Shown here: positions 32,740 through 43,192 of the stretch, piece by piece
Numbering within the stretch: position 1 is the stretch's first letter
How the letters are laid out: the number at the start of each line of letters is the position of its first letter
Assembly (NCBI RefSeq): GCF_905404315.1
Contig: NC_066270.1
Span: 10,124,001 to 10,188,000 of the forward strand
Length of the DNA stretch: 64,000 bases
Reading direction: 5' to 3'
From: Leptidea sinapis
Lineage: Eukaryota; Arthropoda; Insecta; Lepidoptera; Pieridae
Translations under genes and position numbers: made by a program
The notes under the pieces: generated by a model
What the model saw: only the letters and a program-made list of their open reading frames with translations
Told to the model about the DNA's origin: nothing
Database searches by the model: none

Positions 32740-33434
32740 AGTAACACCATGGCACCCCGCTCCACACTCAACGTGGACTTTTGCAATATCAGGGGAATTC
32801 ACTCCAATTTAAACGCCGTCCACCACCACCTTGAGACGGCGCAGCCGGCCTTGTGTAACCTAGCGATACGTCATATTTAACGTACCCAGGGTACAAAATT
32901 GAGCATAATTTCATGCCTCATGCCGGGGTATGTGTGTACGTTAGGGAGGACATCTGCTGTCGCCGTCTCGGCCATTTTGAAGGTAGGGACCTGTCTACTC
33001 TCTGGCTCCGCGTAGATTTAGAGGACCGCGTCCGTATCTATGCGTGTGTCTACTGGTCCCATAGTGGTAACGCATAAACCGATCATCTCATGGGCTGCGT
33101 TCAAGCGGCAATTGACGACGTGCTTGCACAGATCCCCTCCGCTGAAATCGTAGTCTTGGGTGATTTCAACGGGCACAATGCCAAATGGCTTGGATCACGT
33201 ACCACAGACTACGAAGGGCGAACTGTGCATAATTTTGCATTGGCGTATGGTCTGTCCCAATTGGTTGAATCGCCAACGCGTCTCCCAGATGTGGATAGCC
33301 ACATGCCGGTCTTATTAGTTTTTCTGCTGACTACACATCCCGATGGTTACCAGGTCTTTGTCGACGCCTCTCTCGGAACGTCCGACCATTGCCTGGTCAG
33401 GAGTGTAGTGCCTATCCGACGCCAACGTCGCTGA
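32740..33434 (+). pseudogene. LINE-A endonuclease domain, broken
   Basis: An apurinic-type (exonuclease-endonuclease-phosphatase) nuclease that would nick the target. TLNVDFCNIRGIHSN marks the N-terminal strand. Further motifs are YKIEHNFMPHAG, RVRIYACVYW, VVLGDFNGHNAKWLG (catalytic GDFN) and GTSDHCLV (catalytic SDH). The TET/Glu motif region near 32860 is missing. Breaks: a frame change at about 32870, TAA at 33075-33077 and TGA at 33432-33434. Confidence 0.8.
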
Positions 33435-33485
33435 CCACCAGCGACCCGCCGCGTTTGGCACTACAAGTCAGCAGATTGGGATAGG

Positions 33486-34832
33486 ATGTGCTCCTTTTTT
33501 GCATCCTACCCTTGGGGCAAGGTTTGTTTCCCTTCGGATGATCCTAGTGCCTGCGCCATTGCAGTAGCCGATGTGATACTGCAGGGCATGGATATTTTTA
33601 TACCAAGCTCTGTAGTACCGATCGGTGGCAGATCACAGCCCTGGTTCGATGCGTCAGTCAAAGCAGCATCTGACATCAAAAAACAGGCGTATCGAACTTG
33701 GGTTGCGGCGCTGGGCACAAACGATCCGAACTGCAAAGTTCTTAAGAGGAAATATAGCCGTGCCTCCAGATTTTATAAGCGGCCAATCGCCCGTGCGAAG
33801 TCTAAGCACGTCGTCAAAATCGGCGAGCAGCTTTCCAGTTACCCCACCAGAACACGCAAGTTCTGGTCGTTGTCGAAAGCTGCTCTTGGTAACTTCAACC
33901 AGCCATCCATGCCGCCGTTGCACATGAGGAATGACACCCTGTCCCATACGGCAAAAGAGAAAGCCGAGCTCCTGTGCGCTCTTTTCGCCTCCAACGACTC
34001 TTGACGACAACGGAAAAACACCGCCGACCATCCCGCGGTGTCAGAGCTCTATGCTTGAAGTACAGTTCAGACAGAAAACTGTTAGGCGAGCTCTGTTTTC
34101 GTTGGACGTCAGGAAGTCGAGCGAGCCGGATGGCATTTCTCCAATCGTGCTTAGAACGTGTGCCCCTGAGTTGACGCCGGTGCTAACGCGTTTATTCCGG
34201 CACTCTTATTCCAAAGGCGTAGTCCCTGACTCATGGAAGTCAGCCCTTGTCCATCCGACCCAAAAAAAAGGAGACAGTTAAGATCCGGCGAACTACAGGC
34301 CTATTGCTATCACCTCCCTACTCTTCAAAATCATGGAGAGCATAATTAACCGCCAGCTTTTAGTATACCTAGAGGGTCACCAGTTGATCAACGACCGACA
34401 GTACGGCTTTCGCCATGGACGGTCGGCAGGTGATCTTCTGGTATACCTAACACATAGATGGGCTGCGGCTATTGAAAGCAAGGGCGAAGGCCTGGCAGTT
34501 AGCCTGGATATAGCGAAGGCTTTTGATCGTGTATGGCACAAGGCGCTCCTCTCAAAAATTCCATCATTTGGGCTTCCCGAGAGCTTGTGCAAGTGGACCT
34601 TCAGCTTCCTCACTGGGCGTAGCATACAGGTCGTTGTCGACGGATATTGCTCGAACCCGAAGCCCGTGAATGCTGGAGTGCCCCAAGGCTGTGTGCTATC
34701 TCCTACGCTGTTTCTTCTGCATATCAACGATATGTTGGACACCTCCAACATACATTGCTATGCAGACGACAGCACTGGTGATGCCGTATACACGGGCCAT
34801 GCAGGTCTCTCTCGGGAAATCGGCCCACTTCA
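33486..34832 (+). pseudogene. LINE-A reverse transcriptase region, broken
   Basis: The linker (SQPWFDASVKAASDIKKQAY and FWSLSKAALGNF) precedes RT motifs in two frames: EPDGISPIVLR, YRPIAITSLLFKIMES, QYGFRHGRSAGDLL, AVSLDIAKAFDRVW (D59 of the last frame), AGVPQGCVLSPTLF and CYADD (residues 142-146). Breaks: frameshift near 34000 with TGA at 34002, and TAA at 34279-34281. After GLSRE at about 34815 the sequence jumps to the C-terminal region, so ~110 residues of palm/thumb are deleted. Confidence 0.85.
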
Positions 34833-35353
34833 AGCCGGCCCACATTCTAGCGCTCTACAAAGCGCAGGTCCGGCCACACATGGAGTATTGCTGTCATCTC
34901 TGGTCTGGCGCACCCCAGTATCTGCTCGATCCATTTGACCGCGTGCAACGTAGAGCAGCTCGAATTGTCGGGGACTCAGTGCTCTGTGAACGGCTGGATC
35001 TCTTGGCGTTGCGTAGAGACTTCGCTTCATTGTGTGTCTTCTACCGCATTTATCATGGGGAGTGTTCCGAAGAGCTGTTTAACCTGATTCCTGCCGCCGA
35101 ATTCCACCTTCGCACGACACGCCACAAGTTAGGATATCATCCCCACCATCTGGATGTGTGGCGGTCCTCCACAGTGTGGTTTTCAAGGAGCTTTCTCCCT
35201 CGTACTACAAAGCTGTGGAATGGGCTTCCTTGTGCGGTGTTTCCGGGACTATACGACATGGGTACCTTCAAAAAAAGCGCGTACACCTTCCTTAAAGGCT
35301 GGCAACTCTCCTGTTATTCCTCTGGTGTTGCAAGAGAATGTGGGCGGCGGTGA
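34826..35353 (+). pseudogene. LINE-A C-terminal region
   Basis: Open for ~175 codons to a TGA at 35351. Motifs: LYKAQVRPHMEYCCHLWSGA, FDRVQRRAARIVGD, ALRRDFASLCVFYRIYHGEC, HPHHLDVWRSSTVWFSRSF, TTKLWNGLPCAVFPG and AYTFLKGW. This module defines the family and appears in all truncated copies. Its role in the element is not known to me. Confidence 0.85.
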
Positions 35354-35639
35354 TCACTTAACACCAGGACCCGTACGTTCGTTTGTCCTCCTATTCCATA
35401 AAAAAAAATGAAATTGTTTCACAGCAGAACTGACAAACCGTACGTCAACAAATTCTCTCATAGAAAATATGTTTCTGAAGTTGGACTTAACTGCACTCCA
35501 TGAATTAATCGCCATTAAAATCCGTTCATTAGATTAGGAGTTCACTGGAAACAAACATCAGGACACTGGGATAAGTAAATACAACGGTACCATATTATTT
35601 ACTCGTGTGCATATATGACACCACACACTCATACAGAAG

Positions 35640-35925
35640 TAACTTATTATGCATACACAAATAAAATTAGAAAAACATTTTTTTATGAACGATGCGGGAC
35701 TCGAACCCACCATCTCCGGCGTTCCGTGCAGGTCCTCAAGCCACAACCTGAGAGTTGAACAAAGCATACAAGATTTTATGACGATACGTCACTCGAACGG
35801 TTAGCTCAGTTGATTCGAGTCCCTCATCGTTCATAAAAAATTTGTTTTTCAAATTTTATTTGTGTATTAATCCTTGAAGTGAGGGTTAACACTTTAAAAA
35901 CATAAAAATTACTATGCATACTTTT
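35640..35925. mobile_element. R3 foldback element, deleted copy
   Basis: A minus-strand tRNA-like half (35687-35738), a short core in inverse (ACAACCTGAGAGTTGAACAA), an internally deleted plus-strand tRNA-like unit (35795-35833) and the arm end TTGTTTTTCAAATTTTATTT with GTGTATTAATCC. It shows the divergent tRNA-like layout clearly. Confidence 0.75.
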
Positions 35926-36256
35926 TTGTCGTTACTTTATATGTCTTCATATCAAATAGGAAATAATTTACTATTCATTTTTAAATATAATTCTAAGAAT
36001 TTTACTTTTACTTTAATGATATAAAATCGCTTGTTTATTGATTTATTTGAAGGTGCCCCAACAACATATACGCAACACACTGTTAAACTTAAATAGTGCT
36101 CAAAAATAGTTCCAGAGTATGAGTCATTTACAGGTGAACACATCATAAATGAGAATCATTTCTCTTGGCCTCTCTATATTTAATGCAATGACTTATGCAG
36201 TATATAAAAAAATATGATAATAATTAAATAAACATACTATATTTGCAATACCTTAC
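35926..36256. other. No recognised feature
   Basis: AT-rich; nothing identified. Confidence 0.45.
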
Positions 36257-36804
36257 CAATGGAAGGCTCCTTTGCACAGGATGCCGGCTTGATTATGGGT
36301 ACCACAACGGCGCCTATAACTGACGTGAATCAATAATGTGTAAGCATTACTACGACGACCTGTATAGCCGAGTGGTTAGCGATCCAACCTACAAAGCTAG
36401 AAGTCCCGGTTTCGAATCTCGGAAGTTGTAAGCATTTATATGATGAGTATGGATGTTTGTTTCCGAGTCATGGATGTTTATATGTATTTATGTATGTTTA
36501 AGTAAGTATACTGTATTAAATATATCGCTGTCTTGTAACCCATAACACAGGCTATATGCCCAATTTGGGGGAAGATAATTTGTGTAAAAGTGTGTCAATG
36601 TTATTATTATTACTGTGTTTGGTCTGCAGGGCGCCTTAGCTAGTGACAGTAATTACTGGGCAAATGAGACTTAAGATCTTATGTCTCAAGGTGACGAGCG
36701 TAGTTGTAGTGCCGCTCAGAATTTTTGGGTTTTTCAATCAATCCTGAGCGGTACCATCAGCTGAACGTCCTGCTCGTCTCGACCCTTACTTTGATAAAAA
36801 AAAA
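36257..36804 (+). repeat. R1 split by R2
   Basis: ACCAATGGAAGGCTCCTTTG to TGTAAGCATTAC, then R2, then TGTGTTTGGTCTGCAGGGCG to a GATAAAAAAAAA tail. R1 in the orientation that puts its A-tail at the right. Confidence 0.9.
36351..36613 (+). mobile_element. R2 tRNA-derived SINE inserted in R1
   Basis: The head has an A box (TAGCCGAGTGGTTAGCG) and B box (GGTTTCGAATCTC), a body ending AAGTGTGTCAATG and a TTATTATTATTAC tail. The flanks ATTAC on both sides are the likely short target duplication. Confidence 0.85.
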
Positions 36805-36994
36805 CCTTACGTTTAAATGCTATCGCAAAATGGACCAGCCTCGGATGTCTCCAAAATATTGTAGTTGCATATAAACTTAGCTAATAAGTGATGTTGTACA
36901 TTTAATGAAATACAAAATAGTAAATAAGTATACATAGGTGTACTCGTTAAAATAAAAAACAGATTAAATGAAAATTCAACTAGCACTTGTATGA

Positions 36995-37345
36995 TTCAAT
37001 AAAAGGCAAAAAAGGCATTTATTTTCTCAAAATTGATTCCTTTAGAATTCTTTTTGATGTCATTTCTAATATACTAGATACTACTACCGCTTCGGAAACA
37101 ACTGAGCGTAATAGCAGTAAAATATTGTTTATACACATTTTAATAAGCCGTATAATGTATTTTACATTTTAAGTGGATTTTAATTTGATCAGAAGCGAAG
37201 TGCAGAACAATATTTGCACTCACGTTAAATTAAAATAAATCAGCTTAAGTGATTTGGCACGTTTGCATGTATTGGACGTCACAAGTAATTGTTTTAAAAG
37301 CTTTCCATTTGTGTGAGTAACATCGCCCTTTAATACATAAAAAAA
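36995..37345 (-). repeat. LINE-D 3' part, internally deleted
   Basis: AAAAGGCATTTATTTTCTCA to ACTACTACCGCTTCGGAAAC is the 3' UTR. It is followed directly by the ~190-bp block homologous to 24919-25110, so the RT C-terminal codons between them are missing. Confidence 0.7.
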
Positions 37346-37430
37346 TACAAAATGCTATTGAACTCAATAATCGCGAAAGACTGCTTTTGTTCGAGTAAAT
37401 TGTTTTGAAATTTATAATTTAGTAGGTTGG

Positions 37431-37555
37431 GGAAAAAGTTGTCGCATTTTATGTGTAAACCTGAGGCAGTTTCTTCAAAGTTCGTTTACATTTAGTACAT
37501 AATATAATTTGTTTGATAACGTTTTGCCATCTTGTAGGAATATACCCATGGCTGT
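37431..37555 (+). mobile_element. mariner-like 5' end fragment
   Basis: TTGGGGAAAAAGTTGTCGCA resembles the terminal repeat of many insect mariners, followed by CGTTTTGCCATCTTGTAGG as in their 5' UTR. No transposase codons follow. Confidence 0.55.
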
Positions 37556-37734
37556 ACAAATTTTGGGACTTCTGACAGGCCTGTATCACTCCGTATCCCC
37601 GTGTGGGTATCGTGTTTGTCTAAATTTAAGAATTAACGTATAATTAGTTTAACTCGAATCTTACACATATTTGTTAAATAATAATTGGCTGTACCTGAGA
37701 CACAATTAAAACTATTAATTTAAATGCACCATAG

Positions 37735-38020
37735 TCTCTCTCCTACACAATTCTCCTCCCTGCGTCGTAATCCTCAGTACTGAGGGTCGTGACCACCCCT
37801 CTGTATCACTTTCTCACGTATGATCACTCTCCATCTATTCCTGTCTCTGGCGGTGTGAAAGGCATTGTGAACCGTAGAGTCGAGGGCGGAGTGGATCTGG
37901 TCGGACCATCTATTTTGCCGACCACAATGAGCCTCTCAAGGTTTCCATCGTCCTTCCTTGCGATGTGACCGAAGTATTCTAAAACTCTGCGCAGACATTC
38001 GGAAGAAAATCGCAAATCCT
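37735..38020 (-). pseudogene. LINE-H C-terminal fragment
   Basis: The minus strand reads RRVLEYFGHIARKDDGNLER, then LIVVGKIDG; further on TRSTP-like sequence is frameshifted. It continues the protein begun in the plus-strand fragment at 3205-3450. Confidence 0.65.
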
Positions 38021-38429
38021 ACACAATTACCACAACTAAATTATAAAATTTTGCTTACTTACAACCTTTAGGCATGCATCAGCATGGAAAAGAGTAATAC
38101 TTGAATACAATTTATAGAGATAAAATTATGTCGATATGTATATGCATGCACTTGTTGAGTAGCAAGATATTTTTATTGTTTACATTAATAACTCTAACAT
38201 AAGTTACGTCGATTAAACGTAAAGGTAAATAAACCATACGTCGTAATATTATGGTTTATTTTTAATCGTTTATTTTGCACAACACACAAAAAATGTTAAT
38301 TGTATTTAAATCGGAAAATTATGATTCCCGATCATAGAAAATCCTTTCGTTGGACATATTTTTATTGCGCCTATGATTTCTACAGTCAAAAATGGCACAA
38401 TAAGGTATGTTTGTATTTTTTAAAGAGAT
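38021..38429. other. No recognised feature
   Basis: AT-rich; nothing identified. Confidence 0.45.
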
Positions 38430-38676
38430 AATTATGCTTCACTTGACATCAAACGACTGGTCTCACTTAAGTCTGGAGTAGGTACATTTGTACACATTAG
38501 TGGCGACAGGGTAACGCCTACATGCCACTTCCACTAGTTTTTCCTGTTGCGTGGTAATTACTACTATTTCAAACTTATGTCAAATGACTGCACGTTTCAT
38601 ACTATACTGAATTTCAATTTTTATATAGGCAGTCCCGACTCTTATTACGTAGTAAATACTACGTAATAAGAGTCGG
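38430..38676 (-). mobile_element. R9 MITE-like repeat with terminal palindrome
   Basis: In reverse it reads CGGGACTGCCTATATAAAAA, AGTATGAAACGTGCAGTCAT and GACATAAGTTTGAAATAGTA, as in the copies at 25640 and 56760. Its end is a perfect palindrome: arms 38635-38654 and 38657-38676, 20 bp each, spacer AA. Confidence 0.75.
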
Positions 38677-38816
38677 TATAAATATATCCCTTTTGGTGAT
38701 TTAGCTAATCATGACAACAATAATTGTTTGATGTATAATAATTTGTCTGTTCCATGCATACAGCTGAAAAGTCCTTCACTAAATACATTTATTTCTGATT
38801 ACGTATTGAGATAATA

Positions 38817-39115
38817 ATAATAATAATTATAATAATAATACTGACACTTTTTACATAAATTATCTTGCCCCAAGTTAAGCATATATAGCCTGTGTTATGG
38901 GTTACAAGACAATGATATATTTAATACAATATACTTACTTAAACATACCTAAATTTATATAAACATACATAAATACATTTAAACATCGATGACTCGGAAA
39001 CAAACATCCATATTCATCATATAAATGCTTGCACCTACCGGGATTCGAACCCGGGACCTCTAGCTTAGTAGGTAGGATTGCTAACCTCTCGGCTATACAG
39101 GTCGTCGAGATGCAT
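38817..39115 (-). mobile_element. R2 tRNA-derived SINE
   Basis: Reverse strand: GACGACCTGTATAGCCGAG with A box TAGCCGAGAGGTTAGC, B box GGGTTCGAATCCC, a body shared with 36420-36600 and an ATTATTATTATTAT tail. It sits directly against the 3' tail of LINE-B. Confidence 0.85.
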
Positions 39116-39116
39116 T

Positions 39117-39800
39117 AATAATAATAATAATATGTCATTTATTTCAGGCATTTAAAACTCATTACAATAAATTGAATAAAATAGAATAAGATGTAACAAT
39201 AAAATGACAGTGCTTAATAAAACAACTTAAAACTAAAATTGCCCCAAAGGTGGCTTCGTACAAAAAGTAATGTACTGATAAAACTATTTCCGGTTAATGT
39301 CACGAAGCCAGTAATGGCGTATAGGATGCTCTGGGTGCAGAATTTCGTTTTTGAATTCGCGAATGTGAGACCAAAAAGCAGCAACTCGTTATCTTATCAC
39401 TGCGAAATAATCGGGGACTCTGGCGTCGGCAAACATGCCCGATGCACAGCAATATTTGGGCAGTCTCATCAGAATGCGGTATGCATTATAATACTGCACT
39501 CTAATGCTTGTTCGTGCACTTTTAGTGCAGTTGTCCCAAAGCTGATATGTGTAGAAGCATTGACAATATGCTCTAAACAGTGTCAGATTCGCGTCAGCAC
39601 TGCACCGTGCAAACCGGCGTGCGAGCATTTTGTAACGAACAGTCAGAGCTCTACGCTCGCGTTCTATATCTTCGTTATCACACAAATTCTAGGTTAGAAT
39701 ATGCCCCAAGTACCTGAATAGGTTCACTCTATCTGTGGATACCCCGTCTAAAGAGACCATCAGAATTCTCTGCGGACTTTTCTTAGCCGGAAACACATAT
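39117..39800 (-). pseudogene. LINE-B C-terminal part
   Basis: Minus-strand protein: VFPAKKSP, RILMVSLDGV, NLFRYLGHIL, DNEDIERERRALTVRYKMLA, LFRAYCQCFYTYQLWDN and YYNAYRILMRLPKYCCASGM. This is the region after the YADD box in an RT-encoding LINE. A stop precedes CDNED. The tail is (ATT)n at 39117-39131. The rest of the RT continues at 40377-40535 beyond an inserted LINE-A. Confidence 0.75.
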
Positions 39801-39824
39801 TTTGTGTTTTTTTGATATTATATA

Positions 39825-40376
39825 TTTTTTTTTATGGAATAGGAGGACAAACGAGCGTTCGGGTACCTGTTGTTAAGTGATCACCGCCACACACAATCTC
39901 TTGCAACACCAGAGGAATCACAGGAGCGTTACCGGCCTTTAAGGAAGGTGTACGCGCTTTTTTTGAACGTACCCATGTCGTATCGTCCCGGAAACACCTC
40001 ACAAGGAAGCTCATTCCACAGCTTTGTAGTACGTGGAAGAAAGCTCCTTGAATACCGCACTGTGGAGGACCGCCATACATCCAGATTTTGAGGATGATAT
40101 TGGCGTGTCGTGCGAAGGTGGAATTTGGCGGCAGGAATCAGGTTAAACAGCTCTTCGGAACACTCCCCGTGAAAATGCGGTAGAAGACACACAATGAAGC
40201 GACGTCTCTACGCAACGCCAAGTGATCCAGCCATTCACAGAGCACTGGGTCCCCGACAATTCGAGCTGCTCTGCGTTGCACGCGGTCAAATGAATCGAGC
40301 TGATACTGGAGTGCGCCAGACCAGAGATGACAGCAATAGTCCATGTGTGGCCGGACCTGCGCTTTGTAGAGCGCTA
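39825..40376 (-). pseudogene. LINE-A, 5'-truncated, inserted in LINE-B
   Basis: An A-run at 39825-39834 (T on plus), then the C-terminal region from TALQSAGPATHG-equivalent DNA to GRQ. Motifs include MDYCCHLWSGALQYQLDSFD, LALRRDVASLCVFYRI and TTKLWNELPCEVFPGRYDM. Its 5' truncation at about 40376 abuts LINE-B sequence. Confidence 0.85.
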
Positions 40377-40535
40377 GTATGTATATTTGAGGCCATGTTG
40401 CCCTTTACTTTTTCACAGATAGCCAGCAGTTTCCTGAGGCCTCTGATTGAGGGACTTAGAAGCACCATATCGTCAGCGTAGCTGAAGTTATTCACGCACG
40501 TTTTTCCATTTGGGAATATGGACAAAAAAAGAAAA
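40377..40535 (-). pseudogene. LINE-B RT YADD region
   Basis: Reads CVNNFSYADDMVLLSPSIRG, LRKLLAICEK, and in the next frame GQHGLKYT, where it is cut by LINE-A. LINE-B resumes at VFPAKK (39790). YADD is the RT catalytic box. Confidence 0.75.
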
Positions 40536-41010
40536 AAAGTCGAACGTTCCCCATCACACTGCTAGTTTAGTTGACACAGCGGACTCAACAATTGATTCGC
40601 TGTTTTTTCAATTTCCGATTGTCTCCAGGCGAACTTGATTTAACGTTGATAGTTATGGGACACCCTCCAATGTCAGATTGCGAGGTGTGTCGAGTGAGAG
40701 TGACGTCTCATTTCCTGCAGTGTGGAGCCACTCTTAAGGCTTCAATATCGCAGTCAAATATCGCAATAGCGTTTGTACACGTTAAATACCTTTATTTAAA
40801 TATTATTTACAGTTAATATTCTATACTCATTCTTTATTTTGTTTAATCTTTAGTTAATATTATATTTGCGAATTTTTTTTTCTTTTATTTGCAAAACAAA
40901 CATCTATATAGTTTATATAATTTTAGCCTTAATTTAGATAAATACAATATGCCAGCAATTTTTTTACAAACATGTAGCATAATTACTGGATTAATTACTC
41001 GATCGGGTAC

Positions 41011-41647
41011 AATTCAAATTCAATTCAATTCAAATTCAAATATTTTTATTCAAAATAGGATGTGAAATCACTTATTGAAAGTCAAAAAAAAATAACTACC
41101 ACCCATTCCAAAGTGAATGCCTCAGGCCTGAGAAGAATGGGCGCAACAAACTCAGCGGGCTTTTTTTTTTCATCAAAAATATGTTTTACAATTAAAGTAA
41201 CATTTACAAAGTAACATTGTACAATTAAACTTATTATTTAATAGCCTGAGGGCGGTCGCTCCATTCCCAATCTGTGGTATCATTAAGAAAGTCATTTATG
41301 TTATAGTAACCTTTACCACACTAACGTTTTTTAACAATTCTTTTGAATAACGTAACACCTTTGTTTTGAACATTTTCTGGGATCTTGTTGTAAAAGCATA
41401 TACATCGCCCCACAAAAGACTTACTAACTCGACTAAGCCGAGAAGTAGGCATCATCAGTTTATGTCTGTTCCTGGTGTTAACATTATGGTTATGACAGTT
41501 TCTGGCAAATTCACTTATGTGCCTATGAACATACATTACATTATCAAGAATATATTGAGAAGCAACAGTCAAGATGTTAATTTCTTTGAATTTTGCTCTC
41601 AATGATTCTCTAGGACCTGGGTTCGGACCTAGGTATTCGGCTCGCAT
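41011..41647 (-). pseudogene. LINE-C C-terminus and 3' UTR (unit 1)
   Basis: Protein from GPRESLRAKFKEINILTVAS through LMMPTSRLSRVSKSFVGRCI to TLFKRIVKKR, where a base change (TAG on minus) truncates it relative to unit 2. The 3' UTR has CAACAAACTCAGCGGGC on plus and ends in a TTTGAATTTGAATT-type tail (41015-41055). Confidence 0.8.
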
Positions 41648-41677
41648 ACGACAGTAAAGTTATAGATAAAGGTAAGG

Positions 41678-42010
41678 TCTCTACGCAACGCCAAGTGATT
41701 CAGCCGTTCACAGAGCACTGGGTCCCCGACAATTCGAGCTGCTCTGCGTTGCACGCGGTCAAATGGATCGAGCTGATACTGGGGTGCGCCAGACCAGAGA
41801 TGACAGCAATACTCCATGTGTCGCCGGACCTGCGCTTTGTAGAGCGCTAGTATGTATATTTGAGGCCATGTTGCCCTTTACTTTTTCACAGATAGCCAGC
41901 AGTTTCCTGAGGCCTCTGATTGAGGGACTTAGAAGCATCATATCGTCAGCGTAGCTGAAGTTATTCACGCACGTTTTTCCATTCGGGAATATGGACAAAA
42001 AAAGAAAAAA
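41678..42010 (-). pseudogene. Duplicated LINE-A and LINE-B fragments (unit 2)
   Basis: 41678-41849 repeats the LINE-A segment (MEYCCHLWSGAPQYQLDPFD); 41850-42010 repeats LINE-B (NNFSYADDMMLLSPSIRGLR). The LINE-A 3' part present at 39825-40204 is not duplicated. Confidence 0.85.
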
Positions 42011-42482
42011 AAGTCGAACGTTCCCCATCACACTGCTATTATAGTTGACACAGCGGACTCAACAATTGATTCGCTGTTTTTTCAATTTCCGATTGTCTCC
42101 AGGCGAACTTGATTTAGCGTTGATAGTTATGGGACACCCTCCAATGTCAGATTGCGAGGTGTGTCGAGTGAGAGTGACGTCTCATTTCCTGCAGTGTGGA
42201 GCCACTCTTAAGGCTTCAATATCGCAGTCAAATATCGCAATAGCGTTTGTACACGTTAAATACCTTTATTTAAATATTATTTACAGTTAATATTCTATAC
42301 TCATTCTTTATTTTGTTTAATCTTTAGTTAATATTATATTTGCGATTTTTTTTTTCTTTTATTTGCAAAACAAACAGCTATATATTTTATATAATTTTAG
42401 CCTTAATTTAGATAAATACAATATGCCAGCAATTTTTTTACAAACATGTAGCATAATTACTGGATTAATTACTCGATCGGGT

Positions 42483-43123
42483 ACAATTCAAATTCAATTC
42501 AATTCAAATTCAAATATTTTTATTCAAAATAGGATGTGAAATCATTTATTGAAAGTCAAAAAAAAAAAAATCTACCACCCATTCCAAAGTGAATGCCTCA
42601 GACCTGAGAAGAATGGGCGCAACAAACTCAGCGGGCTTTTTTTTTTCATCAAAAATATGTTTTACAATTAAAGTAACATTTACAAAGTAACATTGTACAA
42701 TTAAACTTATTATTTAATAGCCTGAGGGCGGTCGCTCCATTCCCAATCTGTGGTATCATTAAGAAAGTCATTTATGTTATAGTAACCTTTACCACACAAA
42801 CGTTTTTTAACAATTCTTTTGAATAACGTAACACCTTTGTTTTGAACATTTTCTGGGATCTTGTTGTAAAAGCATATACATCGCCCCACAAAAGACTTAC
42901 TAACTCGACTAAGCCGAGTAGTAGGCATCATCAGTTTATGTCTGTTCCTGGTGTTAACATTATGGTTATGACAGTTTCTGGCAAATTCACTTATGTGCCT
43001 ATGAACATACATTACATTATCAAGAATATATTGAGAAGCAACAGTCAAGATGTTAATTTCTTTGAATTTTGCTCTCAATGATTCTCTAGGACCTAGGTTC
43101 GGACCTAGGTATTCGGCTCGCAT
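42483..43123 (-). pseudogene. LINE-C C-terminus and 3' UTR (unit 2)
   Basis: The best LINE-C copy: a 137-codon frame from GPRESLRAKFKEINILTVAS through KSFVGRCICFYNKIPENVQN to CGKGYYNINDFLNDTTDWEW, stop at 42710. It is the extreme C-terminus of a CR1/Jockey-group RT protein, 5'-truncated. The 3' UTR ends in an AATTTGAATTGAATT-type tail. Confidence 0.85.
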
Positions 43124-43192
43124 ACAACAGTAAAGTTATAGATAAAGGTTAGGGTTAAACACAATACATACATACAAACCTTCATCTACTTA

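Larger units (their letters stand above)
32337..35408 (+). mobile_element. LINE-A, near-complete non-LTR retrotransposon copy
   Basis: A 3.07-kb copy. The 5' leader runs from CCCCGGGCGTTAAAAGAATA to about 32590, then endonuclease, reverse transcriptase and C-terminal coding, and an A-rich end CCATAAAAAAAAA. Both flanks carry versions of AATGA(N)TGTTT, a plausible target-site duplication. It belongs to the CR1/Jockey group by RT and C-terminal motifs; the clade name is uncertain. It is the longest of eight LINE-A fragments in the window and is inactive. Confidence 0.85.
32228..35575 (-). mobile_element. Helitron fragment split by LINE-A
   Basis: 32228-32336 matches the reverse complement of 28840-28930 (GTAAAATATGCTCCC). 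35409-35575 continues the same element (CAGCAGAACTGACAAACCGT, CTCCTAATC-type, TCAGGACACT). The halves join where LINE-A sits. Confidence 0.7.
40205..43149. repeat. Tandem duplication of ~1,473 bp
   Basis: Unit 1 is 40205-41677, unit 2 is 41678-43149. GTCTCTACGCAACGCCAAG starts each and ATAGATAAAGGT ends each. The two differ at only a few sites by eye (for example GACACAGCG regions identical, CACTAACG/CACAAACG). The unit carries part of LINE-A, the LINE-B YADD fragment, an unassigned ~450 bp and LINE-C. Confidence 0.9.

Noticed and set aside
39239..39697. 152-codon plus-strand open frame
   Set aside because: It is antisense to LINE-B coding, whose minus-strand protein is clearly recognisable.
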